DNA of 64,000 nucleotides, taken from positions 20,582 through 84,581 of the forward strand of contig CADBSK010000150.1 in the NCBI GenBank assembly GCA_902797305.1, given 5' to 3'. This DNA is from an uncultured Spirochaetaceae bacterium. Lineage in GTDB: Bacteria > Spirochaetota > Spirochaetia > Treponematales > Treponemataceae. The translations under genes were made by a program, and so were the position numbers. The notes under the pieces were generated by a model that saw nothing but the letters and a program-made list of their open reading frames with translations, was not told where the DNA came from and ran no database searches. Below are positions 26,923-35,827 of the stretch, one piece after another; the first letter of the stretch is position 1, and each line of letters starts with the position of its first letter.

Positions 26923-27050
26923 TTTCGTATTTTACCGGATTGTCAAACTAGTTATATGGCATTAAAAAGAATACTAGGAAAGAGACTATAGTTGAAATCA
27001 ATAAAGTAGAAGACACAGCATTTAAAATGCTTTTTGAAGGAGAGTAATAT

Positions 27051-28352
27051 ATGAAAAAAAGAATAGCAGTTTTATTAGTACTTACTTTAGCAACAGGATT
27101 AATAAGTGCAGAAAACGAAACAGAAAAAGTAGGACCTATAAATAAAAATCTGGAAGGAAATTATTACATACTAGACGGATTTCAATTCTTGTCTTATGAA
27201 AAATCCAGCATGGGATTAGAAACTATAGTAAATAATGAAATAGAAAAAATAAAAAATGATTCGATTCGAAAAGGTGAAAACTACAGCATAGTAGGTTACA
27301 GCCAGGGCGGAGTGAGATCTTTAGCGTATGCAAAGATGCTAAAAGAAAAATACCCCGAAGAATATAAAAAATTAGATGCAGTTATTACAGTTTCTGGTAT
27401 TGATAAAGGTATAAAAGCATTAGATGGCGGATTTGGAAGGTTAAAATCAGTAGCAAATAATGATGTGGACATATTGTGGGGCGGAGTAATTAGTTTTACA
27501 GCATCATTGTTACCAGCGATAGAAGGATTAGTACCAACAATAATATTTGCAAATAACAGAAAAGAAATAGAAAACTGGCTTATTGGTTTGACAAGTAATG
27601 TAGGAGAATATATTTCTTGTGCCTGGAACGGAGGAACAGAGGAAGAACTTAAAGAAATATATGATATGATGCCCCAAAGCGAGTTTATAAATAGAAATGT
27701 ATCAGAAACAGAAAAAGTATATTACAAAAGAATTGTAGGATATAACTCAGTCTGGGTCTGGCATTGTACATATGTATGGTTTGTTCCAGTGTGGTATTTT
27801 ACCGTAGAAAAAGAACCAATATATCAAACCTTTGTAAGTTACAAGGATAAACCAAAATTTGATGAAGAATTGCCAGTAGGATATATAGTTGGTGCAGACA
27901 GTAATACGCTTGGATTTCTTGATGAAACGTTAGAAGATTGTGTCAGAATAACTATGCAGTCAACAGCGGCCTTAATGATTAACGCAGGAATGGTGCATAC
28001 AGCACGCAGTTTAGATTTAATTCATTTAGCATTGGGAAGTGCAGGACATGCAAGGAATTGTTTTAATGCGGCACGGTGGCTATATAATGTGGACGGAGAA
28101 TTGAATGAAATAAAAGGCTCATCAGAAAATGATGGCCTTGTAGCAAAAGAAAGCCAGTTTTACCCCAAAACCTTTTATAATCCCGCAACAAATAAAATCG
28201 AAGAAGTGCATTCTAAGGTGTTGAGTGATAATCCAAATGGGTATACAGAATTTGAAGAGTACAATCATAAGAATATAAATCCTGAAACAAATGATAAAGT
28301 AAAAGTAGAAATGAAAAAAATGATATATAAGGCAAGGACAAAACAATGGTAA
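27051..28352 (+). CDS. Exported alpha/beta-hydrolase (lipase/esterase-like)
   Basis: The 433-residue protein has a signal peptide (MKKRIAVLLVLTLATGLISA). The nucleophile elbow is GYSQGG with Ser84, preceded by YSIVG. Near the C-terminus SENDGLVAKESQFYP (candidate acid) and EEYNHKNI (candidate His) complete a plausible catalytic triad in the order expected for PGAP1/lipase-like hydrolases. It should be periplasmic or secreted. AAGGAGAG is seven bases before the ATG. A weak 6-bp hairpin (27017-27031) sits just before that SD. TTGTCA (26940) and TAAAAA (26963), 17 bp apart, could be its promoter, downstream of the palindrome pair. Its last 7 nt overlap the next gene. Confidence 0.72.
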   Translation: MKKRIAVLLVLTLATGLISAENETEKVGPINKNLEGNYYILDGFQFLSYEKSSMGLETIVNNEIEKIKNDSIRKGENYSIVGYSQGGVRSLAYAKMLKEKYPEEYKKLDAVITVSGIDKGIKALDGGFGRLKSVANNDVDILWGGVISFTASLLPAIEGLVPTIIFANNRKEIENWLIGLTSNVGEYISCAWNGGTEEELKEIYDMMPQSEFINRNVSETEKVYYKRIVGYNSVWVWHCTYVWFVPVWYFTVEKEPIYQTFVSYKDKPKFDEELPVGYIVGADSNTLGFLDETLEDCVRITMQSTAALMINAGMVHTARSLDLIHLALGSAGHARNCFNAARWLYNVDGELNEIKGSSENDGLVAKESQFYPKTFYNPATNKIEEVHSKVLSDNPNGYTEFEEYNHKNINPETNDKVKVEMKKMIYKARTKQW

Positions 28353-29641
28353 AAAAGTTTGTAATTATAAGTTTAATTTTGTTAATGTTTGGGTCATGTA
28401 AGTTTTTTTCGGACTTTTTTAATAACCAAGACCAAATAAAAAACACTTACAATTTAAATGTTGTATGGAAATTACAAACAGAGAGGTATTTTTCAAATAG
28501 AAATTATTTGAAAATAGATAATTATCTTTATTTTGATGAATCAGATGAAGACTATAATGATGTAGCAGATTATACATTTTGTATTTCTAAAGTAGATCTT
28601 GATACTGGTAGATATGTATGGAAAACAAATAGAATCAATGCTTGCATGACTGGGTGGGATTCTGTAAAAAAGATTCAAGATTATATTTTTGTTTTGTCAT
28701 ACAGAGGTAAGATATACGTTTATTCTGATATTGATGGAAGTCTGGTAACAACAGTATTTTTAGGAAATGACGATGAAGAAAAGAAGATATTTACTAATTC
28801 AGAAAGTTCAGTGACTTATAATGAATTTTTGATTTGGGATGTATTTTCTTCTAATGGTATTTATAAAGATGACGGAATTGTTAAATTAAATATTAATGAA
28901 ATTGATTATACAAAAGAGAGTCAGGTACTCATTCCAGAATATATATGGCGCAGAAATGAAGAAGATAAGCAGTGTGCAGCAAATTTTATGATAGAAAAAG
29001 ATGGGATTCTATACTTTGAGACTTGCGCAAGAGATGATTTATGGAGTTTCATTTATGCAGTGGATTTAGAAAAAAATGAAATTCTGTGGCGAAAATATAC
29101 GAATGGAATGTGGGGAACAGGGCAAAACTGCCTATACATTCTAGATAATAGGCTATATTCAATTGAAAATAGAATCGGATGTTATGATATTTCAAAAGAA
29201 GGATGTTCTGTTTTTGAGATTGAAGAGAACAATGGAATTTATCTTGGAGGTCATAGTACAGTAGGAGGAATTACCTATTCCGGAGGATATTTTTATTATA
29301 CAACATCATCATCTCCAGGTGGAAATATCGTTGGAACTCCTCGAGAATTAATAAAAAATATATTTTGTATCAGGCCCTCGGATTTTAAAATTGTATGGTG
29401 TGATTTAGATTACAAAACAGGTTCTTTATACAGTAAGGTTGTTGTGGAAAACAATAAGGCATTTGTTTTCGGTGAGGACAGAATTAGAGTTTATAATGCA
29501 GCAACAGGAAAATTGTTAGGAATTAATGATGAGGTAGGCACTTGGGTATTTGAAAACGCAACTACCTACAACGGCAACGTAATTTTCTTCAATACAGATA
29601 GAAAAACCAAAACCTCCGTATTAACTGCGATAAAGGCTTAG
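28346..29641 (+). CDS. Lipoprotein with a PQQ-like beta-propeller
   Basis: The start ATG overlaps the lipase stop (ATGGTAA), which implies coupled translation. The 431-residue product has a lipoprotein signal (LILLMFGSC, Cys18). It then shows repeated strands of the type SKVDLDTGRYVWKT, IYVYSDIDGSLVTTV, IYAVDLEKNEILWRK, LYSIENRIGCYDIS and IRVYNAATGKLLG, typical of PQQ/BamB-like propeller blades. It is probably an envelope-anchored partner of the hydrolase. There is no evidence for PQQ binding or for a BamB role beyond fold. Confidence 0.75.
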   Translation: MVKKFVIISLILLMFGSCKFFSDFFNNQDQIKNTYNLNVVWKLQTERYFSNRNYLKIDNYLYFDESDEDYNDVADYTFCISKVDLDTGRYVWKTNRINACMTGWDSVKKIQDYIFVLSYRGKIYVYSDIDGSLVTTVFLGNDDEEKKIFTNSESSVTYNEFLIWDVFSSNGIYKDDGIVKLNINEIDYTKESQVLIPEYIWRRNEEDKQCAANFMIEKDGILYFETCARDDLWSFIYAVDLEKNEILWRKYTNGMWGTGQNCLYILDNRLYSIENRIGCYDISKEGCSVFEIEENNGIYLGGHSTVGGITYSGGYFYYTTSSSPGGNIVGTPRELIKNIFCIRPSDFKIVWCDLDYKTGSLYSKVVVENNKAFVFGEDRIRVYNAATGKLLGINDEVGTWVFENATTYNGNVIFFNTDRKTKTSVLTAIKA

Positions 29642-29643
29642 AA

Positions 29644-30558
29644 TTATTCCCAGTTGAATTGTTTCCAGTCGGTTTCGTGGAGGATTTGGCTAACCGCTTG
29701 TTGGATGCGGCGGCTAGATTGAGTTCCGTAGATTTCGGTGCGGCGGATAAAGCCGATGTCGTAATAGCCAAGTATATTTCCGGCGGTATGAACGGTAAAA
29801 TTATTGGCGTAGCGTCCGCTTTCAAGGACGATTTTAGGGATAAGTCCCATTCCAATTCCAAGTTGTGCAAGAGCAAGAATCGCTTCATTTCCTTCGGTTT
29901 CGGCGGCAATGATTGGTTGTACATTCCGGCTTTTGGTCCACTGGTCAAACCTTCTTCTTGCGAGCCCTGTTTTAGGAAGGATCAAAGGTACAGAAGAAAT
30001 AAAATCCTGAGGACTACCATTTTGAATCTGAAAATTATTTTTTTGACTTGCGGCAAAAATAAGCGGGGTTTTCTTTAATGGAATTGTTTCTATATATGAA
30101 AGTCCATCTTCCGGGATTGCTGCTACAGCAAGATTTGCACGGCCTTCTCTTACTGCAGTGATTGCTCCGGCAGGGTCTCCTGTTTCAACAGCAAGGTGTA
30201 TTCCAGGATATTTTTCTGAAAGAATTTTAATAAATTGCGGTAAAATTACATAGCAGGCAGTAACAGATGCGTAAACGGTTAGGGTTCCGCTGATTTTGTC
30301 TTTTTCTCCCTTAAAGGTTTTATCAAGTTCAGCCTGTTTTTCTAAAGTTTCTCGTGCAAAATCCGCAAAAAGCCGGCCGTTTTGGGTAAGACTTACACTT
30401 CGGTTAGAACGGTCAATTAAAAGCGTTCCAGTTTCCTCTTCAAGTCGAGTAATAATACGGCTAAGCGCAGAAGGGCTAATGTTGATTTCTTCTGCCGTTT
30501 TTGCAAAGTGAAGCTCTTTTGCCAGAGTTAGAAATGCTTTTAATTCGTAAAAGTTCAC
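29644..30558 (-). CDS. IlvY-like LysR-family regulator
   Basis: The 304-residue protein has an N-terminal winged helix (FYELKAFLTLAKELHFAKTA, SPSALSRIITRLEEETGT) and a periplasmic-binding-like effector domain. The effector part resembles E. coli IlvY closely: VYASVTACYVILPQFIKIL, VETGDPAGAITAVREGRANL, and LIPKIVLESGR. IlvY activates ilvC in response to acetolactate/acetohydroxybutyrate. No ilvC or other branched-chain gene is in the window, so its target is distant or different. The start is GTG at 30558, six bases after a TAAAAT, with no SD. It ends 3 nt from the convergent lipoprotein gene. Confidence 0.78.
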   Translation of the reverse strand: MNFYELKAFLTLAKELHFAKTAEEINISPSALSRIITRLEEETGTLLIDRSNRSVSLTQNGRLFADFARETLEKQAELDKTFKGEKDKISGTLTVYASVTACYVILPQFIKILSEKYPGIHLAVETGDPAGAITAVREGRANLAVAAIPEDGLSYIETIPLKKTPLIFAASQKNNFQIQNGSPQDFISSVPLILPKTGLARRRFDQWTKSRNVQPIIAAETEGNEAILALAQLGIGMGLIPKIVLESGRYANNFTVHTAGNILGYYDIGFIRRTEIYGTQSSRRIQQAVSQILHETDWKQFNWE

Positions 30559-30564
30559 GAAGAT

Positions 30565-30593
30565 ATTTTAACGAGAAATGTGGGGTTTGGTAA
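30565..30593 (-). promoter_or_regulatory. Promoter of the IlvY-like gene
   Basis: On the minus strand TTACCA (30593-30588) and TAAAAT (30570-30565) are 17 bp apart. The GTG start follows after six bases, consistent with a leaderless mRNA. The -35 box is weak (4 of 6 consensus positions). Confidence 0.45.
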
Positions 30594-30652
30594 GGGATAG
30601 ATTTCTTAGATTTTGTAAGATAATATAATGACTAAAGTTTTAGGTAAGTACG

Positions 30653-31168
30653 ATGAAAAAAAATCAAAAAATTATCACAATTTTTTTAGTTTCTTTTTTG
30701 AATTTACTTTTTTCATGTAATAAAAAAGGTGATTCAAATGTTGTTATAACTAATGAAACAATAAAAGAAGTGTCAAATATAGAAATTACAAATAAAATTC
30801 CATTTGAGCCTGAAAAAAGTTATAACATGGATTTAACTGAATATAAGGTGTATGGACACTTAAAACCTGCTTATGAGTTTGGCTATGATGATAATTATCA
30901 TGCATATTTAACAGATTTAAGAACAAATAGACAGGTAGTTTTTTTATGTTCATCATATGATCCAAGTTACATGAAGGAAGAGTTCTTTGATATTTATAGG
31001 GATGCATTTGATGAAGATAGAGATGTAGGAAATGGTTTGGCTTATAGAATTGAGTGGTGCAAAGAAATTGCAGTAAAAAAAGAATCATTTTTTGATGAGC
31101 ATTTTGGATGTGTTATTGAACGTTATTATGTAAAATATACAGATGCGTATAGTTTTTTTCATGTTTAA
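30653..31168 (+). CDS. Small lipoprotein of unknown function
   Basis: The 171-residue product has a lipoprotein signal peptide (FLNLLFSC, Cys23) followed by a Lys/Asn-rich linker. The mature part is Tyr/Asp-rich with no family I recognise. A TATAAT lies at about 30620-30625, 27 nt before the ATG, preceded by AT-rich sequence. It is the first of four consecutive plus-strand genes encoding small envelope proteins (30653-33253), all AT-rich. The first three carry signal sequences; the fourth (32765) has none visible. Confidence 0.6.
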   Translation: MKKNQKIITIFLVSFLNLLFSCNKKGDSNVVITNETIKEVSNIEITNKIPFEPEKSYNMDLTEYKVYGHLKPAYEFGYDDNYHAYLTDLRTNRQVVFLCSSYDPSYMKEEFFDIYRDAFDEDRDVGNGLAYRIEWCKEIAVKKESFFDEHFGCVIERYYVKYTDAYSFFHV

Positions 31169-31217
31169 TTAGTAGAAGTTTGTAATTTAAGCTATATCAA
31201 AGCAAAAGAGGAAAATT

Positions 31218-31940
31218 ATGAAAAAAATATTATTAGTTCTATTCAATTTATTCTTTATTATAAATTCGACATTTGCATTTAATATTACTTTGTTTTCAAA
31301 ATCTGCAAAAAACACCAATCCCGAAATAAAACTTTCAAGGGATGAAAAGAACAGAATAGGTAAAATTGAATTTTATCCGCATAATCAAATTCTTAAGCTT
31401 ACAGATGACGGACAGAAACTTGTCATTCATTCAGATCCTTTTTCTTCTATACCGGATGACATTATTTTTACAGCAAGGAAAGGTGATGAAGTAAAAGTGA
31501 CACATGTTTTATATTCACCCAAAATTAAATCATCTTGTTTGTTAGTTACAATTTCAACTGGTAAAGCAGGATTTATTCCACTTCATAAAAATCCATATGG
31601 AAATGGACAATTTACTTTCAAAGAAGATTTAATGGTTAATGGAAAGACTATAAAAATTTTAAATTTGAATCGAAAATATACTTTTGAAGGCTTTTCTGAT
31701 AATCCTGCAATAATTTATTCACAACCTGATATTAATTCAGAAACAATTGTAAGAATTTACGATGTTTTTAGAGTAGATTCTCAGAGTATTACAGCTGATT
31801 ATAATTGGCTATATGTAATTTATGAAAATTATTCAGGTTGGATAAATAAAAAATATCTGTGTGATGGAATAGGTGGTCCAGTGCTAAATTCTCCTGAAGA
31901 AATAATTTGTGAAGAACTTTTATGGGCTGATTATCGGTGA
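31218..31940 (+). CDS. Exported protein with a bacterial SH3-like domain
   Basis: The 240-residue protein has a signal peptide ending near STFAF. The C-terminal half reads AIIYSQPDINSETIVRIYD, then WLYVIYENYSGWINKKYL, which is the usual spacing of an SH3b module (repeat of hydrophobic strands ending in GWxxxxYL). These modules often bind peptidoglycan or peptides outside the cell. The N-terminal half is beta-rich without recognisable motifs. AAGAGGAA lies before the ATG. Confidence 0.62.
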   Translation: MKKILLVLFNLFFIINSTFAFNITLFSKSAKNTNPEIKLSRDEKNRIGKIEFYPHNQILKLTDDGQKLVIHSDPFSSIPDDIIFTARKGDEVKVTHVLYSPKIKSSCLLVTISTGKAGFIPLHKNPYGNGQFTFKEDLMVNGKTIKILNLNRKYTFEGFSDNPAIIYSQPDINSETIVRIYDVFRVDSQSITADYNWLYVIYENYSGWINKKYLCDGIGGPVLNSPEEIICEELLWADYR

Positions 31941-32004
31941 AAAAATTATAAAGGACAGAGATGTATTCAGTTTACTAATCTTTTAATCAATAAGGATATA
32001 ATAA

Positions 32005-32805
32005 ATGAAAAAAGTAATTTCAATTTTGATATGTCTTATAGCTACTGTATCTTTATCTTTTGCAGAAATTGCAAAAAGCAGATTTAAAATTACTGAAAAT
32101 AATCAGGAGTTTGATATTAAATATATTGTAACTCGTGATATGCAGCAGATTTTATCAAAAGAGAACCCTGATATCTCCGTTTTTAAGACTTTTAAGATTA
32201 AGAAAGGGAACGAAGAAGGCGAACTCAGATATTCTCTTTTTACAGATATCAATGAAACTGATTTTACAAATGCCAAAATGCAAGCTTATATTTGGTCGCT
32301 GGTGTGTACAAAAAATATTGCGGGTTATGATTTTCCTTCAAATAAACTAACTCAATATGGTGATAATGACGTAAAAGGTGAGTTTAACGGAGATTACGGT
32401 TTTACTGCATATATAGCTAATCCACAGTCAAGATATGCGGAAGGTTATAATTATATCTACGCTGATTTCTTTTACAAAAAAGGGCAGGGACTTGTTGCGA
32501 GGGCTTTCCTTTTTAAGGATATTTCATTTGTTGGTTTAAACTCTGACGGTTCAGTTCGGGAAGATAGTGCTTTATTCACAAATTATGATTCCTTTAAATT
32601 TTATGATTCCAAAGAATTGTATCCTGCAAATAAAAAGGATGATTACTGGTATTCTGATGCAGATTCCAAATATATAGGAATTTATGTACCTGAGAGCTTT
32701 GATAAAAAACTTAAGCAGACTAAGTTGTTGTATGAATCGATGGCGGATAATTCTGGCAAACAACATGATGTATTATTCTTACGAAAAAAACAAATGTTAC
32801 AGTGA
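32005..32805 (+). CDS. Exported protein of unknown function
   Basis: The 266-residue protein starts MKKVISILICLIATVSLSFA, a clear signal peptide. The remainder alternates beta strands and charged loops (for example YIYADFFYKKGQGLVARAFL) and resembles no family I know. The last 13 codons (HDVLFLRKKQMLQ) look unlike the rest. The following frame continues with natural-looking sequence from 32765, so a frameshift near the A-rich run at about 32783 is possible. Confidence 0.55.
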   Translation: MKKVISILICLIATVSLSFAEIAKSRFKITENNQEFDIKYIVTRDMQQILSKENPDISVFKTFKIKKGNEEGELRYSLFTDINETDFTNAKMQAYIWSLVCTKNIAGYDFPSNKLTQYGDNDVKGEFNGDYGFTAYIANPQSRYAEGYNYIYADFFYKKGQGLVARAFLFKDISFVGLNSDGSVREDSALFTNYDSFKFYDSKELYPANKKDDYWYSDADSKYIGIYVPESFDKKLKQTKLLYESMADNSGKQHDVLFLRKKQMLQ

Positions 32806-33253
32806 TTCAAAATTCCATGACACCTATGCAATTAAAGCAGCTGACTTTGTAAACTATAAGTTTGGTGACGATGAAAACGGCATATATTGTATTGATGAAA
32901 AAGGCAATAAGTATATTAAAATTTCTGATTCTTTAGATAAATATGGCTTTGGATACGAAGCTTATAAAAAATATGTGTTAAATATTCTATTGGATTCTGC
33001 AAAAGAAATAAAAATAGAAGGTTGCAAAATTATATTTGCTGATACTGAATACGAGCTTGTTTTAGATGCCAATATATTCTTTGAAACTAAAGATGTCGTT
33101 GCCTGGATTTATGATAAAGAAAATCAATTGTATGGCTTAAAGAAAAACGGAGATATTATTGAATTATATAAAAGTAGTCGTGGCAAAACAGGATATGTTG
33201 ACGATGGAATTATTTTGGGAGAAAAACTGTCTAGAGTAATAACTTTTCAATGA
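32765..33253 (+). CDS. Hypothetical protein overlapping the preceding gene
   Basis: The open frame extends upstream to 32684, but those codons read as a shadow of the previous gene. The first credible start is ATG at 32765 or 32768 (MMYYSYEKNK), giving about 162 residues and a 41-nt overlap. No signal peptide is seen. The protein is Lys/Asp/Tyr-rich with several YxxxxxKG segments (for example IYCIDEKGNKYIKI and LYGLKKNGDIIELY) that may be short beta-hairpin repeats. No SD is near the ATG. It may be a separate coupled gene or the broken 3' end of the preceding gene. Confidence 0.45.
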   Translation: MMYYSYEKNKCYSDSKFHDTYAIKAADFVNYKFGDDENGIYCIDEKGNKYIKISDSLDKYGFGYEAYKKYVLNILLDSAKEIKIEGCKIIFADTEYELVLDANIFFETKDVVAWIYDKENQLYGLKKNGDIIELYKSSRGKTGYVDDGIILGEKLSRVITFQ

Positions 33254-33264
33254 TATTTGCTTCC

Positions 33265-33293
33265 TTGTAACCCCTCAAAAACAATGTTAATAT
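33265..33293 (+). promoter_or_regulatory. Promoter of the AAA-like/PDDEXK gene
   Basis: TTGTAA (33265-33270) and TAATAT (33288-33293) are 17 bp apart, and the ATG follows six bases later at 33300 without an SD. This is the same geometry as at several other genes in the window. Confidence 0.55.
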
Positions 33294-33299
33294 AAAACT

Positions 33300-34868
33300 A
33301 TGGAAGAAAGATATTTACCGATTGGAATACAGGATTTTGAAAAACTCCGCAATGGGAACTATGTTTATGTTGATAAGACACAATTTATCTATGAATTAAC
33401 ACGAACCAGTACTCCTTATTTTTTAAGTCGTCCTCGTCGGTTTGGTAAAAGCCTTCTTCTTTCAACTTTTGAATATTATTTTCTCGGTAAAAAGGATCTA
33501 TTTAAAGGCCTTACTATAGAAAAACTTGAAAAGGATTGGACGGAGTATCCGGTTTTAAAGATAAGTTTTGGGGCTAATAGTTACGAAAATAATGAACGGT
33601 TAGATTCACGTCTAAAATTTCTTTTGGATGAATATGAAAAGAAGTTTGCAATTGAAAAAAAATCAGATGATCCGGCAGAACGTTTAAATAATCTAATTAC
33701 TTCCATATACGAACAAACCGGCAAGCAGGTTGTAATTCTTATCGATGAATATGACAAACCGATTCTTGATGCTCTTTATACTGAATATGAAGAACAGAAC
33801 CGTCAGGAGCTGCGTAGTTTTTACAGTCCGTTAAAGGATCTTGATAAGTATATTCGCTTCCTTTTTATTACGGGCATTACAAAAGTTAGTCACGTAAACA
33901 TTTTTAGTGGTCTAAATCAACTTAATGACATAAGTCTTTCTCAAAAATATTCCTCTTTGTGTGGTATTTCTGAGTCTGAATTAGAATCGTATTTTGAAAC
34001 AGAAATCCAGGAATTAGCAAAAAATCAGGAAATAACAGTACCAGAAGCAAAAGAAAAGCTTGCTAAGATGTACGATGGATATCATTTTTCTCATGATGTA
34101 GAAGGAGTTTATAATCCTTTCTGTCTATTAAAATGTTTACTGGAAAAGGATTTTGGTTCTTATTGGTTTGAAAGTGGCACCCCTTCGTTTCTTGTAAAAA
34201 CTCTTGAAAAACAACCCTTTGTTCTTGCTTCTATAGTAAACGGCAGAAAAGCAAAAGAAGATCAGTTTAAGAATTATGATCCTGAAAGCAATAATATGCT
34301 GCCTGTTATCTATCAAAGCGGATATTTAACTATTAAAGATTTTAAGAAAGATCGAAGAATTTATACTTTGGATTTTCCAAATCGTGAAATAGAAGAAGGG
34401 TTCTTAAATGTTCTTTTGAAAAAGTTTGTTAAGGTTCCTGGTGATGATATGGGACTTGCCATTGATAATATTTGTGATGCGTTAGAGAATAATGATATTA
34501 ACCAGGTCCTTTCCATCATAAAAGCCGCAATTGCTGACCTTCCATCTGTCGTAAAAAAAGATATGTGCGAAAACTATTACGAATCCGTAACACATCTTAT
34601 TTTCAGGCTTACAGGCTACAATGTGGTAAGCGAATTGCAGTCAGTTGCCGGTCGCAGTGATGTAATTGTAACAACAGATGATTCTGTTTTCATTTTTGAA
34701 CTTAAGATGGATAAGGGCCGTGATTTTGAACAGGTTGTTCAGGAAGCCTTATCTCAGATTGATGCAAACGGATATGCAGACCGTTTTGCTGTAAGCGGAA
34801 AACAGATGTTCAAGGTTGGTGTTGTTTTTTCAAGCAGTGGTAAAGGTATGCTCGGCTGGAAATATTAA
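33300..34868 (+). CDS. AAA-ATPase-like / PD-(D/E)XK nuclease family protein
   Basis: The 522-residue protein matches the AAA-ATPase_like (PF09820-type) plus PDDEXK_9-type layout common in gut anaerobes. The N-terminus LPIGIQDFEKLRNGNYVYVD and RPRRFGKSLLLSTFEYYF carry the typical P-loop variant (RRFGKS). VVILIDEYDKPILDAL is Walker B. DGYHFS follows. The C-terminal 110 residues hold a nuclease-like core with VIFELK-type strand (VFIFELKMDKG) preceded by GRSDVIV. These proteins occur in many copies in some genomes and have no settled function; defence or mobile-element roles have been proposed. The preceding promoter suggests independent expression. Confidence 0.88.
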   Translation: MEERYLPIGIQDFEKLRNGNYVYVDKTQFIYELTRTSTPYFLSRPRRFGKSLLLSTFEYYFLGKKDLFKGLTIEKLEKDWTEYPVLKISFGANSYENNERLDSRLKFLLDEYEKKFAIEKKSDDPAERLNNLITSIYEQTGKQVVILIDEYDKPILDALYTEYEEQNRQELRSFYSPLKDLDKYIRFLFITGITKVSHVNIFSGLNQLNDISLSQKYSSLCGISESELESYFETEIQELAKNQEITVPEAKEKLAKMYDGYHFSHDVEGVYNPFCLLKCLLEKDFGSYWFESGTPSFLVKTLEKQPFVLASIVNGRKAKEDQFKNYDPESNNMLPVIYQSGYLTIKDFKKDRRIYTLDFPNREIEEGFLNVLLKKFVKVPGDDMGLAIDNICDALENNDINQVLSIIKAAIADLPSVVKKDMCENYYESVTHLIFRLTGYNVVSELQSVAGRSDVIVTTDDSVFIFELKMDKGRDFEQVVQEALSQIDANGYADRFAVSGKQMFKVGVVFSSSGKGMLGWKY

Positions 34869-34900
34869 TATCCATTTGATTCTTGTTTCAATTCAAATTT

Positions 34901-34930
34901 TGACAAATTCTCCTATACCGATATATAATT
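34901..34930 (+). promoter_or_regulatory. Strong sigma70-type promoter
   Basis: TTGACA (34901-34906), an 18-bp spacer and TATAAT (34925-34930): both boxes are full consensus. A leader of about 30 nt with GGAGG (nine bases before ATG 34969) follows, in contrast to the leaderless promoters elsewhere. Confidence 0.8.
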
Positions 34931-34968
34931 AAAGATATTCGTGACTTAGTTTTTGGAGGCTTTGCTTT

Positions 34969-35826
34969 ATGAAAAAAATTATATGTGCAGTTTCAGCAGC
35001 ACTTCTCGGTTGCTCTTTGTTTGCATACGATATCGCAGAAAATAGTACAATAAAAGGTGATGCAAGAAAGGTCGTAAAGACAGAATATTCTATTGTTTCA
35101 AAGTTTGGAGAATATTTCCGTACTCCAAGCACTAAAGTTTCTTATGTATATGACGCAAATGGAAAAATTTCTGAAACAACAGAACTCACAGCTCGAGATG
35201 TTGTATTGAATAAAATAACCTATACATACGATTCTAATGGAAAAATCGTAGAAAGAGTAGGTTACGATGCTGATAACGAACAAATCTGGAAGGCAGTGAT
35301 TTCTTATAAGAATGGTCGTGCTGCAGATGAATCAGAATATTCAAAATCTGGTGCTTTGATGAGTAAGACTATTTATTCTTATACAGACAACAAACTTACA
35401 GACGAAAGTGTATACAACGGTGATGGTTCTTTGCTTACAAAGATAATTACTAAGTACAATGTAAAAGGTCAGAAAGAAGTTGTTTCTAATTACAATGGTG
35501 ACGGTTCTTTGAACGAAGAAACTATTTACTCATATTCAGATGGTGGAAAAATCGATTCTATTTCATATAACGATGTAAACGGAAATACAACTTCTAAAGA
35601 AGTGTTCCGCTATGGTGCTTCTGGCGATGTAACAGAAATAACAACATACGGCGCAGATAACAAGACTTCTCAGAGAATGCTTGTTAAATACGATGCAAAA
35701 GGAAATATTAATAAGGTAACAACTTATTCAGTTTCTAAGAAATTTGGTACAACAACAAATGAAATGTCTGCAATGGTTGATTACGCTTACACTTATGGAG
35801 ATGTAAATAATTTAGATGCTAAATAA
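34969..35826 (+). CDS. Exported YD-like repeat protein
   Basis: The 285-residue product has a signal peptide (MKKIICAVSAALLGCSLFA). From about residue 60 it is made of about nine degenerate 20-24-residue repeats of the type YxYDxNGKIxExxxYD, for example ITYTYDSNGKIVERVGYDA, KYNVKGQKEVVSNYNGDG and VKYDAKGNINKVTTYS. These resemble isolated YD/RHS strands that build beta-hairpin solenoids. There is no RHS core or toxin tip. A consensus promoter and SD suggest high expression. Transcription probably ends at the hairpin at 35860. Confidence 0.7.
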   Translation: MKKIICAVSAALLGCSLFAYDIAENSTIKGDARKVVKTEYSIVSKFGEYFRTPSTKVSYVYDANGKISETTELTARDVVLNKITYTYDSNGKIVERVGYDADNEQIWKAVISYKNGRAADESEYSKSGALMSKTIYSYTDNKLTDESVYNGDGSLLTKIITKYNVKGQKEVVSNYNGDGSLNEETIYSYSDGGKIDSISYNDVNGNTTSKEVFRYGASGDVTEITTYGADNKTSQRMLVKYDAKGNINKVTTYSVSKKFGTTTNEMSAMVDYAYTYGDVNNLDAK

Positions 35827-35827
35827 T

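Noticed and set aside
27017..27035. Intrinsic terminator before the lipase gene (AGCATT-TAA-AATGCT plus T run)
   Set aside because: The stem is only 6 AT-rich base pairs and directly precedes the SD; it is too weak to call a terminator.
26952..27047. Short open frame encoding a peptide ending VEINKVEDTAFKMLFEGE, just before the lipase gene
   Set aside because: No usual start codon opens the frame, and the neighbouring 11-codon ATG frame is unrelated. It could be a gene remnant, but nothing supports translation.
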